Below are positions 1 to 7,896 of a DNA stretch of 64,000 nt, one piece after another. The position numbers were made by a program, and so were the translations under genes. The stretch lies in contig NZ_CACSJP010000001.1 in NCBI RefSeq assembly GCF_902706095.1, forward strand, positions 620,001 to 684,000. The letters are read 5' to 3'. The number at the start of each line of letters is the position of its first letter. The first letter of the stretch is position 1. This stretch comes from Rhizobium sp. 18065. Lineage in GTDB: Bacteria > Pseudomonadota > Alphaproteobacteria > Rhizobiales > Rhizobiaceae. Under the pieces are notes generated by a model, which made no database searches, was not told the origin of the DNA, and saw only the letters and a list, made by a program, of their open reading frames with translations.

Positions 1-34
1 CCCTGCCCGATGCTCCCATGATGGCGACACGCAT
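1..34 (-). CDS. Partial Rossmann-fold oxidoreductase, first 11 codons only
   Basis: Reading leftward from an ATG at 34, the reverse strand gives MRVAIMGASGR before the window ends. This is the opening beta strand and glycine-rich loop of an NAD(P)-binding Rossmann protein; dihydrodipicolinate-reductase-like and related dehydrogenases begin this way. A GAGGAGAG ribosome binding site lies just upstream of the ATG, in the short gap after the stop of the aldehyde dehydrogenase gene. That makes it the next gene of the same leftward operon. Too little is visible to name the enzyme. Confidence 0.55.
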   Translation of the reverse strand, partial: MRVAIMGASGR

Positions 35-45
35 GACCACTCTCC

Positions 46-1464
46 TCAGTCGATCACGACTTTGGTCTCCGACATTTCCCGTAGCGCGATGCGAACACCC
101 TCGCGGCCGAGGCCGGAGCGCTTGACGCCACCGAAGGGCACGTGTTCGGCGCGGAAATCCGGGCCTTCGTTGATCATCACGCCGCCGACGATCAGGTCGC
201 GCGAGAATGTCTTGATCAGTGCATGGTCATTGGTGAACACGCCGGCCTGCAAGCCGTAGGCACCGGCATTGACCTCGGCGATCGCCGTCCTTGGGTCCGT
301 GAAACTGCGGATTGCTATGATTGGGCCGAAGGTCTCGTCGGCGATGACAGGCGCGTCGACGGCAACCTCTGAGATGACGGTCGGGGCAAAGACCGTGCCG
401 TCATGGGTGCCGCCGGTCAGCAGCTTGCCGCCATGGCCTGAAATGCTGGCATTGACGCGCGCGGCCACGGCCTCGGCCGCATCAAGATCGATGACCGTAC
501 CCATGTCGGTGTCGTCGCTCGATGGATCGCCGAACTCGACGGCGTCGACGGCGGCGAGAAGCTTCTCGGTGAAGACCTTCTCGATGTCCCGATGCAGGTA
601 GAGCTTCTTGACCGCCGCACAGCTCTGTCCGGCGATCTCGAAGCGGTGGCCGATGGTGGTCGCTACGGCCTTGTCCAGGTCTGCGTCGGGAAGCACGAAC
701 AGCGGATCGTTGCCGCCCAGCTCCATCAGGCAGCGAATGAGCCCGCTGGCATTCTTGAGAGCAAGGCCCGCACCTGGCCCGCCGGTGAACGACAGAAGGT
801 CGATCGGCGAGCGGGCCAGCGACAGGGCAGCATCTGCCGCGCCGTGCACGATCTGGAACAGGTCGGCCGGCCAGCCGGCTTTCAGCGCCAGTTCGCGCAA
901 ACGTGCTGCGGCAAGCGGTGCCTTGGGAGACGGTTTCGCAACCACGGCATTGCCTGCGGCAATCGCAGGCCCGAGCTTATGGCAAAGCAGGTTGAGCGGA
1001 TAGTTGAAGGGTGTGATCGCTCCCACCACGCCGACGGGTTCGTAGGTTATCGTCGCCAGCCGGTCCGCGCCACCCTCGACGATCGCGCAGTGCAACGCTT
1101 CGCCGTCGAGGAAGGTGCCGGCATCGCCGGAGAGCTTCAGTGTGTTCTGGGCGCGGCGCACCTCGTTGCGCGCCTCTCGAATCGTCTTGCCCATCTCGCT
1201 GGAGATGATGCGCGCCAGGCTTTCGGCGTCTGCGGCAATCTCTGCTGCGAGCGCGTTCAGCAAGGCGCGGCGGACCGCCGGTGTCGATCGGCGGAATTCC
1301 CACTGAGCCGCCTTGGCGCGGATGACGGCGGCGGTGATCTCGGCGGTCGAGCTCACGGCAATTTCGCCGACCGGGGAACCGTCAAAGGGATTGCGGACCA
1401 GGATCGCATTGGGTGTATCAAGAGCCAGGCGCTGGGCTTGCGTCATGTCGGTAAACCTCGTCAT
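46..1464 (-). CDS. NAD(P)-dependent aldehyde dehydrogenase
   Basis: This is a 472-residue aldehyde dehydrogenase of usual family length, oxidising an aldehyde to a carboxylate in the cytoplasm. Visible motifs are the cofactor-binding ITPFNYPLNL and AKPSPKAP segments, the glycine-rich FTGGPGAG, the general-base glutamate in MELGGND, the nucleophilic cysteine in GQSCAA, and the ETFGPI segment. I chose the ATG at 1464 because it gives the normal N-terminus and overlaps the upstream stop by 4 bp (ATGA). The open frame continues upstream to 1947, but that part lies antisense-frame inside the neighbouring gene and is not family-like. Its place behind a flavin amine dehydrogenase operon suggests that it oxidises the aldehyde released by amine oxidation. 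The best family guess is the semialdehyde or phosphonoacetaldehyde type; the substrate is unknown. Confidence 0.9.
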   Translation of the reverse strand: MTRFTDMTQAQRLALDTPNAILVRNPFDGSPVGEIAVSSTAEITAAVIRAKAAQWEFRRSTPAVRRALLNALAAEIAADAESLARIISSEMGKTIREARNEVRRAQNTLKLSGDAGTFLDGEALHCAIVEGGADRLATITYEPVGVVGAITPFNYPLNLLCHKLGPAIAAGNAVVAKPSPKAPLAAARLRELALKAGWPADLFQIVHGAADAALSLARSPIDLLSFTGGPGAGLALKNASGLIRCLMELGGNDPLFVLPDADLDKAVATTIGHRFEIAGQSCAAVKKLYLHRDIEKVFTEKLLAAVDAVEFGDPSSDDTDMGTVIDLDAAEAVAARVNASISGHGGKLLTGGTHDGTVFAPTVISEVAVDAPVIADETFGPIIAIRSFTDPRTAIAEVNAGAYGLQAGVFTNDHALIKTFSRDLIVGGVMINEGPDFRAEHVPFGGVKRSGLGREGVRIALREMSETKVVID

Positions 1465-2798
1465 TTGTTTTCTGTGTTTGTGGGGATGGCGCCGGTCAGC
1501 GCTGCGATGGAAACGGGACGCACCGGCCAGCGGCGACCGGTCAGGTCCTCGGGCGACGGCCCGGGCTTGCCTGGTTTCAATTCGGCCATCAGCGCGGCCG
1601 TATTGGCGGCGCAGAAACGCCCCTGGCAGGCGCCCATGGCAAAGCGGCCATTGTGCTTGACCTCTCGGCCGCTCAACCGATCCGGCTGGTTGCAGAGCCG
1701 CCGTAAGTCGCCGACGGTCTTTCCTTCGCAGCGGCAAAGGAGGGTTTCGTCCGGCAGGGATGAAAGCTGTGGTACGCCGTGGATCGGCGCAAAGAGAGCC
1801 GCCAGGGTCGCTTGCGCCATGCGGGCGCGTTTGATTTCTCGGCCAAGCTCTGCGCCGTCGCGGTTGCCCGACAAAAGGTCCGCGACGCTGCGGCCCGCGT
1901 GCCGTCCGTCCACCTCTGCGGCGAAGGCACCGAGCGCCTCGCGGCAATCCCCGGCCCTGACGATCAAAGGTCCTGACGTCGTGTCTGTCTTCTCTGTCGG
2001 CAGGCCGAAATCGTTCGGGCGAATGCCGTCATGCAGTCCGATCCGGTCCACTGTGATTTGATGTTGACTGCCATCGCGCCGTTGCAATACCGCCTGAAGG
2101 TTCTCGCCATGCCGATCGATCGCGACCAACTGTGTGCCGCGCATCCAGACGATGCGGCGGAGATACACGTCAGAAAGGTAGCCGACTGCCTCGCGCAGCA
2201 GGGCGACATGGCCGAGCATGGCAAATCCCGGTCCCATCCGCCGCAGGGGATCACCCGCCTCGACGAGCGCAACCGGCGGATTGCCGAGCCGTGTCATCTG
2301 CGCCGCGACCGCGATCAACAGCGGGCCACTACCCGCAAGCAGGATGCGACCTTGCGGCACCCGCCCGGTTTCCTTCATCATCACCTGCAGTGCGCCGGCC
2401 GTTGAGACCCCGGCTATCTGCCAGCCGGGCCGCGGATATACCTTTTCGACGGCGCCCGTAGCGAGGATCACAGCCTTGGGGCGCAATTGCTCGATCAGGC
2501 CGGTCCGGCGGTTCTCGATCAGCACCAGTCCGTCGCCGTCGACGCCGAGGAAAACCGAAGCGTGACGCACCGGGATGCGCGCCGCTGAAAAAGCGTCCGC
2601 AAGTGCCAGCCAGCGGGCCTTTGGCCCGGCGGCCTGGCTGATGGGGACGACACCCTCGATCGGCTGGCGATGGATAGCGCCACCAAGGCTTTCGCGCTGT
2701 TCGACGACTTCGGCCCTGTAACCGGAGCGAGCCACTTCAATCGCCGCCGCAAGTCCAGCCGGACCGCCGCCGATGACAACCACATCGGGCTCAGTCAT
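1461..2798 (-). CDS. FAD/NAD oxidoreductase subunit with C-terminal [2Fe-2S] domain (opine oxidase A / HcnB type)
   Basis: This is a 445-residue subunit. An FAD-binding GGGPAGLAAA motif opens the protein (after MTEPDVVVI), a second dinucleotide site follows mid-protein (ATGAVEKVYP, LLAGSGPLL), and a C-terminal cysteine cluster (LLCRCEG and GACQGRFC) fits a BFD-like [2Fe-2S] domain. The architecture matches the alpha subunit of opine oxidases, hydrogen cyanide synthase HcnB and D-hydroxyproline dehydrogenase complexes. It overlaps the [2Fe-2S] ferredoxin-like gene upstream by 8 bp and the aldehyde dehydrogenase downstream by 4 bp, so translation is probably coupled. The ATG at 2798 was chosen over an upstream in-frame start because the Rossmann fold begins immediately after it. 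Inference: it passes electrons from the DAO-type subunit to an acceptor. Confidence 0.88.
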   Translation of the reverse strand: MTEPDVVVIGGGPAGLAAAIEVARSGYRAEVVEQRESLGGAIHRQPIEGVVPISQAAGPKARWLALADAFSAARIPVRHASVFLGVDGDGLVLIENRRTGLIEQLRPKAVILATGAVEKVYPRPGWQIAGVSTAGALQVMMKETGRVPQGRILLAGSGPLLIAVAAQMTRLGNPPVALVEAGDPLRRMGPGFAMLGHVALLREAVGYLSDVYLRRIVWMRGTQLVAIDRHGENLQAVLQRRDGSQHQITVDRIGLHDGIRPNDFGLPTEKTDTTSGPLIVRAGDCREALGAFAAEVDGRHAGRSVADLLSGNRDGAELGREIKRARMAQATLAALFAPIHGVPQLSSLPDETLLCRCEGKTVGDLRRLCNQPDRLSGREVKHNGRFAMGACQGRFCAANTAALMAELKPGKPGPSPEDLTGRRWPVRPVSIAALTGAIPTNTENK

Positions 2799-3045
2799 GG
2801 TGTGCCTCCAGGGTTTCGGCTTGCATTCCTGCTTTAGCTGGCGTGATGCAGGCTTCGCGGACGATGCCGTCGACCCGCACGAGACAGCACTGGCAGGCGC
2901 CGATGCCGCAGAAATAGCGCGTCTCCTGGCCGAGCGTGTCGGGTCCGAAGGTGCGGATGCCGGCGGCGTCGAGTGCGGCCGCAATACTCTCTCCCACGCG
3001 GAAGGATATGCGACGTCCCATCCAGTCGAAGGTCTGCCCGGTCAT
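2791..3045 (-). CDS. Small [2Fe-2S]-binding subunit (HcnA / opine oxidase gamma type)
   Basis: This is an 84-residue ferredoxin-like protein with the plant-type cluster CGIGACQCCLV and a fourth cysteine in REACITPA. Length and motif match the small subunit of HcnABC, opine oxidase and hydroxyproline dehydrogenase complexes. The ATG at 3045 follows the stop-start overlap with the DAO-type gene (stop at 3042), and its own stop overlaps the next start. The tight packing of the three genes argues for a heterotrimeric enzyme made in fixed proportion. Confidence 0.85.
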   Translation of the reverse strand: MTGQTFDWMGRRISFRVGESIAAALDAAGIRTFGPDTLGQETRYFCGIGACQCCLVRVDGIVREACITPAKAGMQAETLEAHHD

Positions 3046-4217
3046 GCGGCCGCTCCCTGGTTTGCGAACCGGGCCGGCGCGAAGCATGAAAGATCGAGAT
3101 CAGGCTCCTCGCCGCAGAGCATCTGGACGATTGACTTTCCGGTGACGGGGCCAAGGCAGATGCCGTCGCCCTCGAAGCCGGTCGCCACATAGCCGTTCTC
3201 CAGGCCAGCGATCCGCCCGACCAAGGGCAGGCCATCGATAACGGCCGTGCGAACCCCGGCGAAGCTCCTCAGCAGCCTGACGCCGGCTAGGCCGGGTACG
3301 AGTGCAACGGCATCGCTTAGAATGCGCGACACCGCATCGATGTCGTTGGTCTCCCGACTGCCGAAATCCTCGCGTGTGCCGCCGATCAGGAACTGGCCTG
3401 TGAGGAGCGGGTCGATCACAAGGCCCAGCCCACGCGGCGGCGGCGCATGCCCGGCCTTCTGACTTCCCTTGCTGAGCAGGTAGCGTCCCGACATGATCGC
3501 GCCGCGCATGGACGCGTTGAGCATCGGTGCCCTTTCGGTCACCAGCAATTGACCCTTTCGCGGCGTGAGCACGCCGGTAAGACCGAGAAGTCGGGCCGAT
3601 CCATTGCCGGCGGCGATCACGACCACATCGGCTGAGAGCGAGCCGCGGTTGGTTGCGATACCAGTAATGCGCCGCCCACCTTCTTCCAACAGAAGAGCTT
3701 CGACCCGCGTATCGCGGTCTACGGTAATGCCGGATGCGGTCAACAGCCGGTGGACAATCTGGTAGCCGATCGCATGGCCCTCGCCGTGTACCTCGACCGC
3801 CATCTTCGCTTGTGGCGAGAGGGCAGGGAAGTTCTGGCGCAGGTCGCCTTCGCCCAGCCTCTCCACCCGGACACCGGCACTGGCAAGAGCTACCGAATGG
3901 GCGTCCAGCACCGCGCATTCCTCGTCTGATGCCGCAACGATGAAGGTCGAACGGCGCTTGAAAGCGCCGGCAAACAGTCCTTCGTCAGCCAGTTCCCTGT
4001 AGAGTTTGACCCCCTTGAGCGCCGCGGCCATCATCGGACCCGGCCGCTTGCTGGCCACCGAGACGGCACCGTCGGCAGCCCCGGTGGCTTCCGCCGCTGG
4101 AGCCGACGCGTCGATCAGCCGGACGGCGATACCACGCCTCGCCAGGAAATAGGCTGTTGCGGCCCCGACGATGCCGGAACCGACGACAATGGCGCTGGAT
4201 AGGGGACGGGATTGCAT
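3042..4217 (-). CDS. FAD-dependent amine/amino-acid dehydrogenase, DAO family (catalytic subunit)
   Basis: This 391-residue DAO-superfamily protein has the N-terminal FAD motif GSGIVGAATAYFLARRG and a late cofactor segment around GLENGYVATGFEGDGI. In the related complexes this is the subunit that dehydrogenates the amine, imino acid or D-amino acid. It is the first gene of the leftward operon and diverges from the LysR gene at 4367. I prefer the ATG at 4217; an in-frame TTG at 4250 would add 11 residues. Neither has a strong ribosome binding site. With the aldehyde dehydrogenase and the amino-acid-type binding protein nearby, an amino-acid-derived substrate such as hydroxyproline or an opine is plausible, but the sequence alone does not decide it. 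Confidence 0.87.
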   Translation of the reverse strand: MQSRPLSSAIVVGSGIVGAATAYFLARRGIAVRLIDASAPAAEATGAADGAVSVASKRPGPMMAAALKGVKLYRELADEGLFAGAFKRRSTFIVAASDEECAVLDAHSVALASAGVRVERLGEGDLRQNFPALSPQAKMAVEVHGEGHAIGYQIVHRLLTASGITVDRDTRVEALLLEEGGRRITGIATNRGSLSADVVVIAAGNGSARLLGLTGVLTPRKGQLLVTERAPMLNASMRGAIMSGRYLLSKGSQKAGHAPPPRGLGLVIDPLLTGQFLIGGTREDFGSRETNDIDAVSRILSDAVALVPGLAGVRLLRSFAGVRTAVIDGLPLVGRIAGLENGYVATGFEGDGICLGPVTGKSIVQMLCGEEPDLDLSCFAPARFANQGAAA

Positions 4218-4277
4218 GATTTCGAGCCGGCCTTGTTGGTTGTCGACCAATATTGGCGTCGGCAGGGCTTGACCGTC

Positions 4278-4318
4278 GATACAAGATGACGGCCTTGCTT
4301 GTTCACGAAATTTGTATC
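4278..4318. promoter_or_regulatory. Candidate LysR binding region between divergent genes
   Basis: A perfect 7-bp inverted repeat, GATACAA at 4278-4284 and TTGTATC at 4312-4318, is separated by 27 bp. It lies in the 149-bp gap between the divergent oxidoreductase operon and the LysR gene. LysR-type regulators commonly bind dyads in such divergent promoters. The spacer is wider than a single T-N11-A box, so this may be two half-sites. No protein binding can be shown from sequence. Confidence 0.4.
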
Positions 4319-4366
4319 CGCTGGAAAGTACCGACCCCTTAACAAAGAAGGAGGGGGACCCGCTTC

Positions 4367-5296
4367 ATGGCCAAGATTAGCCTCACACTCATCCAGACCT
4401 TCTACCAGGTAGCACGTCACGGCTCGTTTTCCGGAGCGGCGCGGGATCTCAACCTGAGCTACCAGTCGGCCGCCAATCATGTGCGGCGGCTAGAGCAGAT
4501 CCTGCAGGGGAAGCTTATCGATTCCGAGCAGGGGGCAAAGCGCATCTCGCTCACCCCACGCGGACGTGCGCTCTACAGCCTGCTCCATCCCGAACTGGAC
4601 ATCATGCTTGAGAGGTTGACCAAGCTGATCGAAAACCAGCGGTCATCGCTGCGTGTCGGCATGCCCCAGGCGATCTTCTTCTATCTGTTCCCAAGGGTGC
4701 TTTCCCGGTTTCGCGAGGCTTTTCCCGAAATGGAATTTGCCGTCTACGAGCGCGACACCGTTCTGGCCGAACTGGTCAAGAATGGCAGTCTCGACGTCTG
4801 CATTTCGGAACGCTACTTCGGCGACCCCGTCGTGCCGCAACGGCTGCTCGGAAGCTACAGGTTGAGCCTGGTCTATCCGCAAGCCTGGGGCGAGCCGCCC
4901 GAGCAGCAGGACATTCCCCTCTGGGCGGAAGGCCGTCCATTCATCACCTACGAGCCAGGCCAGACGCTGCGCAACCTGGCGGTCGACTTCCTTGGCCGAG
5001 ACGGGGCGGTGGTCCAGCCGGCGGTATCCACATCCGGAAGTTCGAGCGTTAAGCGCTGCGTCGAGGAAGGTCTCGGCTTCTCGATTATTCCCTCCTGGTG
5101 CATTGGCCCGGAGGATGTATCAATCCGCAGCACCAAGCTAAGCAACCTGCCGGAAGTGCGCGTCTATTTCGGCAATGCCGGCTTCCTGCAGAAGCATCCC
5201 ATGGTGCAACAGTTGTTCGAGGACTGCCGCCGCGAACTGGTCGGTCCGGTGCTTGATCCACCGCGCAGCAGTGAACTCGCGCTACCGCCTCTCTGA
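4367..5296 (+). CDS. LysR-family transcriptional regulator
   Basis: This is a 309-residue LysR regulator of typical length. The N-terminal winged helix spans about residues 5-65 (IQTFYQVARHGSFSGAARDLNLS, then LTPRGRAL), followed by a periplasmic-binding-protein-like effector domain (SSLRVGMPQA onward). The ATG has a strong AAGGAGGGGG ribosome binding site. It diverges from the oxidoreductase operon, the classic arrangement for a LysR protein that controls its neighbour and itself. The effector is probably the substrate of that pathway, by inference. Confidence 0.92.
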   Translation: MAKISLTLIQTFYQVARHGSFSGAARDLNLSYQSAANHVRRLEQILQGKLIDSEQGAKRISLTPRGRALYSLLHPELDIMLERLTKLIENQRSSLRVGMPQAIFFYLFPRVLSRFREAFPEMEFAVYERDTVLAELVKNGSLDVCISERYFGDPVVPQRLLGSYRLSLVYPQAWGEPPEQQDIPLWAEGRPFITYEPGQTLRNLAVDFLGRDGAVVQPAVSTSGSSSVKRCVEEGLGFSIIPSWCIGPEDVSIRSTKLSNLPEVRVYFGNAGFLQKHPMVQQLFEDCRRELVGPVLDPPRSSELALPPL

Positions 5297-5460
5297 CTGC
5301 GACATATAAAAAAGCCGATAAGTGGCTCGGACTCTCTAGCATTGTTCCTGCTCAATTCGCGGATAGGCTGATTTTCGGCCGGCAAAGCCCGCGCACGAGA
5401 TGCTCGTTGCGCCGGGACACGGACAGCAAAGAATACCGGGGAACAAAGGAGAACCAGACC

Positions 5461-6288
5461 ATGAAACTGCTTTCTAAGATCTGTGGCGCAGCAGCGATGG
5501 CGCTGTCGCTGCTGGGCGGCACGGCGGCCTCGGCCGGCACCATCGACGAGATCCGCGCCCGCGGTGTGCTGCGCATTCCCGCGATCCTCAACGAAACACC
5601 CTACTTCAATAAGGATCCTCGCACCGGCGAATGGCAGGGCTTCGTCATCGATATGGCAAACGACATCGCGAAGACGCTCGACGTCAAGCTCGAAGTGGTG
5701 GAATCCAGTTGGGCCAATGCCATCCTCGATGTCCAGAGCGGCAAGGTCGACATGGCCTTTGCTGTGACTGCCACGCCAGTTCGCGCCATGTCCGTTTCCT
5801 TCTCCGACCCGACCTATTACAACAGTTTCGTGCTCTTATCCGCCAAGGAGGAGTTGACGGGCAAGACTTGGACCGAACTCAATGATCCAAAGTTCACGTT
5901 CGCCGTCGACCTCGGTTCCGCGCAGGATCTGATCGCCCAGCAATATCTTCCCAAAGCCAACATCCTGCGCTTCAAAACGCGGGACGAGGCGATCGTTGCT
6001 GTCACGACCGGCAAGGCAGACGGGCTGGTCAACACGATGTTGAATGGCTTGGTCATTTCCAAGAAGGCCCCGACCGTCGGTGTAGTCAAGGTTCCAACGC
6101 CCATCCTGTCGACGCCATCCGTCATCGCATTGAATTACGGTGCGGATGAAACGTTCAAGAGCTTCGTATCCGCCTGGGCCGAATATAATCGGCGCATCGG
6201 CAACAACCAGACATGGATCGTGAAGAGTCTGGAAACCTTCGGCATTACACTGGAAGACATGCCGGTCGGCTTCGGTTTCGGCGGCTGA
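5461..6288 (+). CDS. Amino-acid-type ABC transporter substrate-binding protein (orphan)
   Basis: This is a 275-residue periplasmic solute-binding protein of family 3. A signal peptide occupies roughly residues 1-23 (ending TAASAG), followed by IDEIRARGVLRI and the domain signature GFVIDMANDIAK. An AAAGGAGAAC ribosome binding site precedes the ATG at 5461; the longer open frame upstream has no such site. Binding proteins of this family normally sit beside membrane and ATPase genes. Here the next recognisable feature is a transposase remnant, so the rest of the importer has been displaced or lost. It probably delivers the substrate of the adjacent oxidoreductase operon. Confidence 0.9.
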   Translation: MKLLSKICGAAAMALSLLGGTAASAGTIDEIRARGVLRIPAILNETPYFNKDPRTGEWQGFVIDMANDIAKTLDVKLEVVESSWANAILDVQSGKVDMAFAVTATPVRAMSVSFSDPTYYNSFVLLSAKEELTGKTWTELNDPKFTFAVDLGSAQDLIAQQYLPKANILRFKTRDEAIVAVTTGKADGLVNTMLNGLVISKKAPTVGVVKVPTPILSTPSVIALNYGADETFKSFVSAWAEYNRRIGNNQTWIVKSLETFGITLEDMPVGFGFGG

Positions 6289-6366
6289 TGATCCTGTCTG
6301 CGGCGTGATCAACCCTGAGCACGTGGAGAGCTCCGCCGACATTTGTCGAGACTGAAACAATAGAGT

Positions 6367-6389
6367 GGGCCGGAAATTGTTGCCGGCCC
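6367..6389 (+). terminator. GC-rich hairpin after the binding-protein gene
   Basis: A perfect 7-bp stem, GGGCCGG / CCGGCCC, with a 9-nt loop lies about 80 bp after the stop codon. There is no clear T-run after it, so it could be a factor-independent terminator of weak type or an mRNA 3'-end stabiliser. Confidence 0.45.
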
Positions 6390-6573
6390 GCTTCGCATAT
6401 CCGGGAAGGGAGTGACTGTCGCTCTTTTTGAAGTCGGGCGGCGGACCGAAGCTCGCATATTTGTTAAAAGGCCAAATGCGCTGGCTACGCAAAAGTCAGT
6501 TCTAGCTGACTGGCGCACGCGGGGGGCATGCTTCAGTGGCGGAGAAGGCAATATCATGCAAGGCAAATTCGCC

Positions 6574-6905
6574 TTAGGTCCTTTTGACAAGGTATGGCAG
6601 CCATATCTTCGCGGCTGCCAGAGCGAGGAATGCCGAGAAGGATTTTCGGGTCTTTTCGTATCGGGTCGCAACGCGACGGAACTGCTTGAGGCGGTTGAAC
6701 ATCCGCTCGATGCGGTTTCGATCCTTGTATGCCCGGAAGTCGCAGGGAGGTGGTTCTTCCGGTTGGCCCTCGGCGGAATGACTGGCCTGATCCGGTGGAT
6801 CAGCAGTTCTTCGCGCAGGAAATCGCCGTCATAGCCTTTGTCGGCAAGGAACAGCCTCGGTTTGCCGACCGGTATCGCCAGCAGGTCAGGAACGGCGTCA
6901 CTCAC
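6574..6905 (-). pseudogene. IS5-family transposase remnant (truncated and frameshifted)
   Basis: Reading leftward, one frame gives KPRLFLADKGYDGDFLRE, containing the second catalytic region of DDE transposases (D of ADKGYD). After a frame change near 6755-6785 a second frame gives AYKDRNRIERMFNRLKQF and then RVATRYEKTRKSF, with the catalytic glutamate in RIERMF, ending at a TAA at 6574-6576. This is the C-terminal third of an IS5-family (IS427-like) transposase. The N-terminal half, with the first catalytic aspartate, is missing; the reading begins abruptly about where the next gene's 3' end begins. Terminal repeats were not found. It is an inactive relic at the left edge of the island. Confidence 0.8.
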
Positions 6906-7474
6906 TCACGGTAAGGGGCGTTGTTCACATTGAGTGCTTTGGAAAGGCCCTCTAGAAGATCCAGTCCCGCTGGAAGAGAGACGCTCCGCTTGTTGATGTA
7001 CACCCCATAATTGTCCAGAAATGTATGCACCGTGTCGTCGAAGAATGCGGCGGTTGTGTCTTGCGAGCAGATGGATTTTTTCAGACAAATGTCCAGCCAT
7101 TTGAAGAAGTAAACCACATCCCTCACGCGTCCTATATTGGCGGGGTCCGCATCCACGCGGCGCGCGAAATTCTCCTGCAGGCGTATCTTGAGATCCGGGT
7201 TTTTAGCTGCGGCCTCAAGTTGGGCTCCCGGTACGTCCTGCATGAAAAGAAGGACGTTGCTGGCGAGGTCGTCGTAGCTTTTGCGGTAGCCTTCCTCCTG
7301 CCAAAAGGCCACCAGTTCGAGCGTGTATTTCTGCCGGTCTGCTTCCTTCTGGATGTTGTATTGCCAGATCGCCCACCCCGCTCCGACAATCCCGGCCAGT
7401 GTGAATATGCTGGACAGCATGCTCCAGATTGGTGCGGTCCGCCTTGCAAACGTGTTCAGGCTCAAGGTGCGCAT
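6902..7474 (-). CDS. Membrane-anchored protein of unknown function, third gene of the caspase operon
   Basis: This is a 190-residue protein with one transmembrane segment near residues 16-38 (IWSMLSSIFTLAGIVGAGWAIW) followed by a charged helical domain. I do not recognise a family. The basic N-terminus (MRTLSLNTFARR) suggests that the soluble domain faces the periplasm, though the opposite topology is possible. The start overlaps the end of the upstream 144-residue gene by 13 bp, which in turn overlaps the caspase-like gene, so the three are probably translated together. Its stop codon sits at the edge of the IS5 remnant, so the 3' flank is rearranged. Confidence 0.7.
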   Translation of the reverse strand: MRTLSLNTFARRTAPIWSMLSSIFTLAGIVGAGWAIWQYNIQKEADRQKYTLELVAFWQEEGYRKSYDDLASNVLLFMQDVPGAQLEAAAKNPDLKIRLQENFARRVDADPANIGRVRDVVYFFKWLDICLKKSICSQDTTAAFFDDTVHTFLDNYGVYINKRSVSLPAGLDLLEGLSKALNVNNAPYRE

Positions 7475-7896
7475 TCCTTGATGAGGTCAAACGGCTTTCC
7501 AGGCGAAAGCTTGCCCGATAAAGGTACCACCAGTTTTTGCAGGCAAAGCAGGCTTCTCTCGTCCATGATGTAGACGGTTCTGAGGGGAGCTGACGCAGAC
7601 GGATTTGGTTGCGCATCCGGCTCCAGCACAGGCATTTTCACGATGCCGCGATTTTCGCTGCCGTCGGTCCCCACACAATGCGAAAGATCGACGCTGGAAT
7701 ACTGGTCGCTCGATTGTCGAACCTCAGTGAGATACCGGCTGAAGTCTCTCAGGAAACACGCGGCAAGAGCGTTGTCGAGCTCTACGACCTCGTCGCAAAC
7801 GTAGCATGCTGCATCGACCTCGCGCACGCCGTTCTGGATGATCAGAAATGCCAATGCCACCGAGAGCCTGAGTCTCGTCCGTCTAGAAAATTGCAT
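7462..7896 (-). CDS. Exported cysteine-containing protein of unknown function, second gene of the caspase operon
   Basis: This 144-residue protein has a clear Sec signal peptide (MQFSRRTRLRLSVALAFLII, cleavage probably after REVDA). The mature part starts with a CYVC motif and holds further cysteines (CFLRD, HCVGTD, LLCLQK, KECAP), consistent with disulphide bonds in the periplasm. No known domain is recognised. The ATG at 7896 lies inside the last codons of the caspase-like gene (14-bp overlap), and its own 3' end overlaps the membrane protein gene by 13 bp. Inference: a periplasmic partner, substrate or regulator of the caspase-like protein. Confidence 0.7.
   Translation of the reverse strand: MQFSRRTRLRLSVALAFLIIQNGVREVDAACYVCDEVVELDNALAACFLRDFSRYLTEVRQSSDQYSSVDLSHCVGTDGSENRGIVKMPVLEPDAQPNPSASAPLRTVYIMDERSLLCLQKLVVPLSGKLSPGKPFDLIKECAP

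Noticed and set aside
592..2061. Long rightward open frame of 489 residues
   Set aside because: It is antisense to the aldehyde dehydrogenase and oxidoreductase genes, with no ribosome binding site and arginine/alanine-rich shadow composition.
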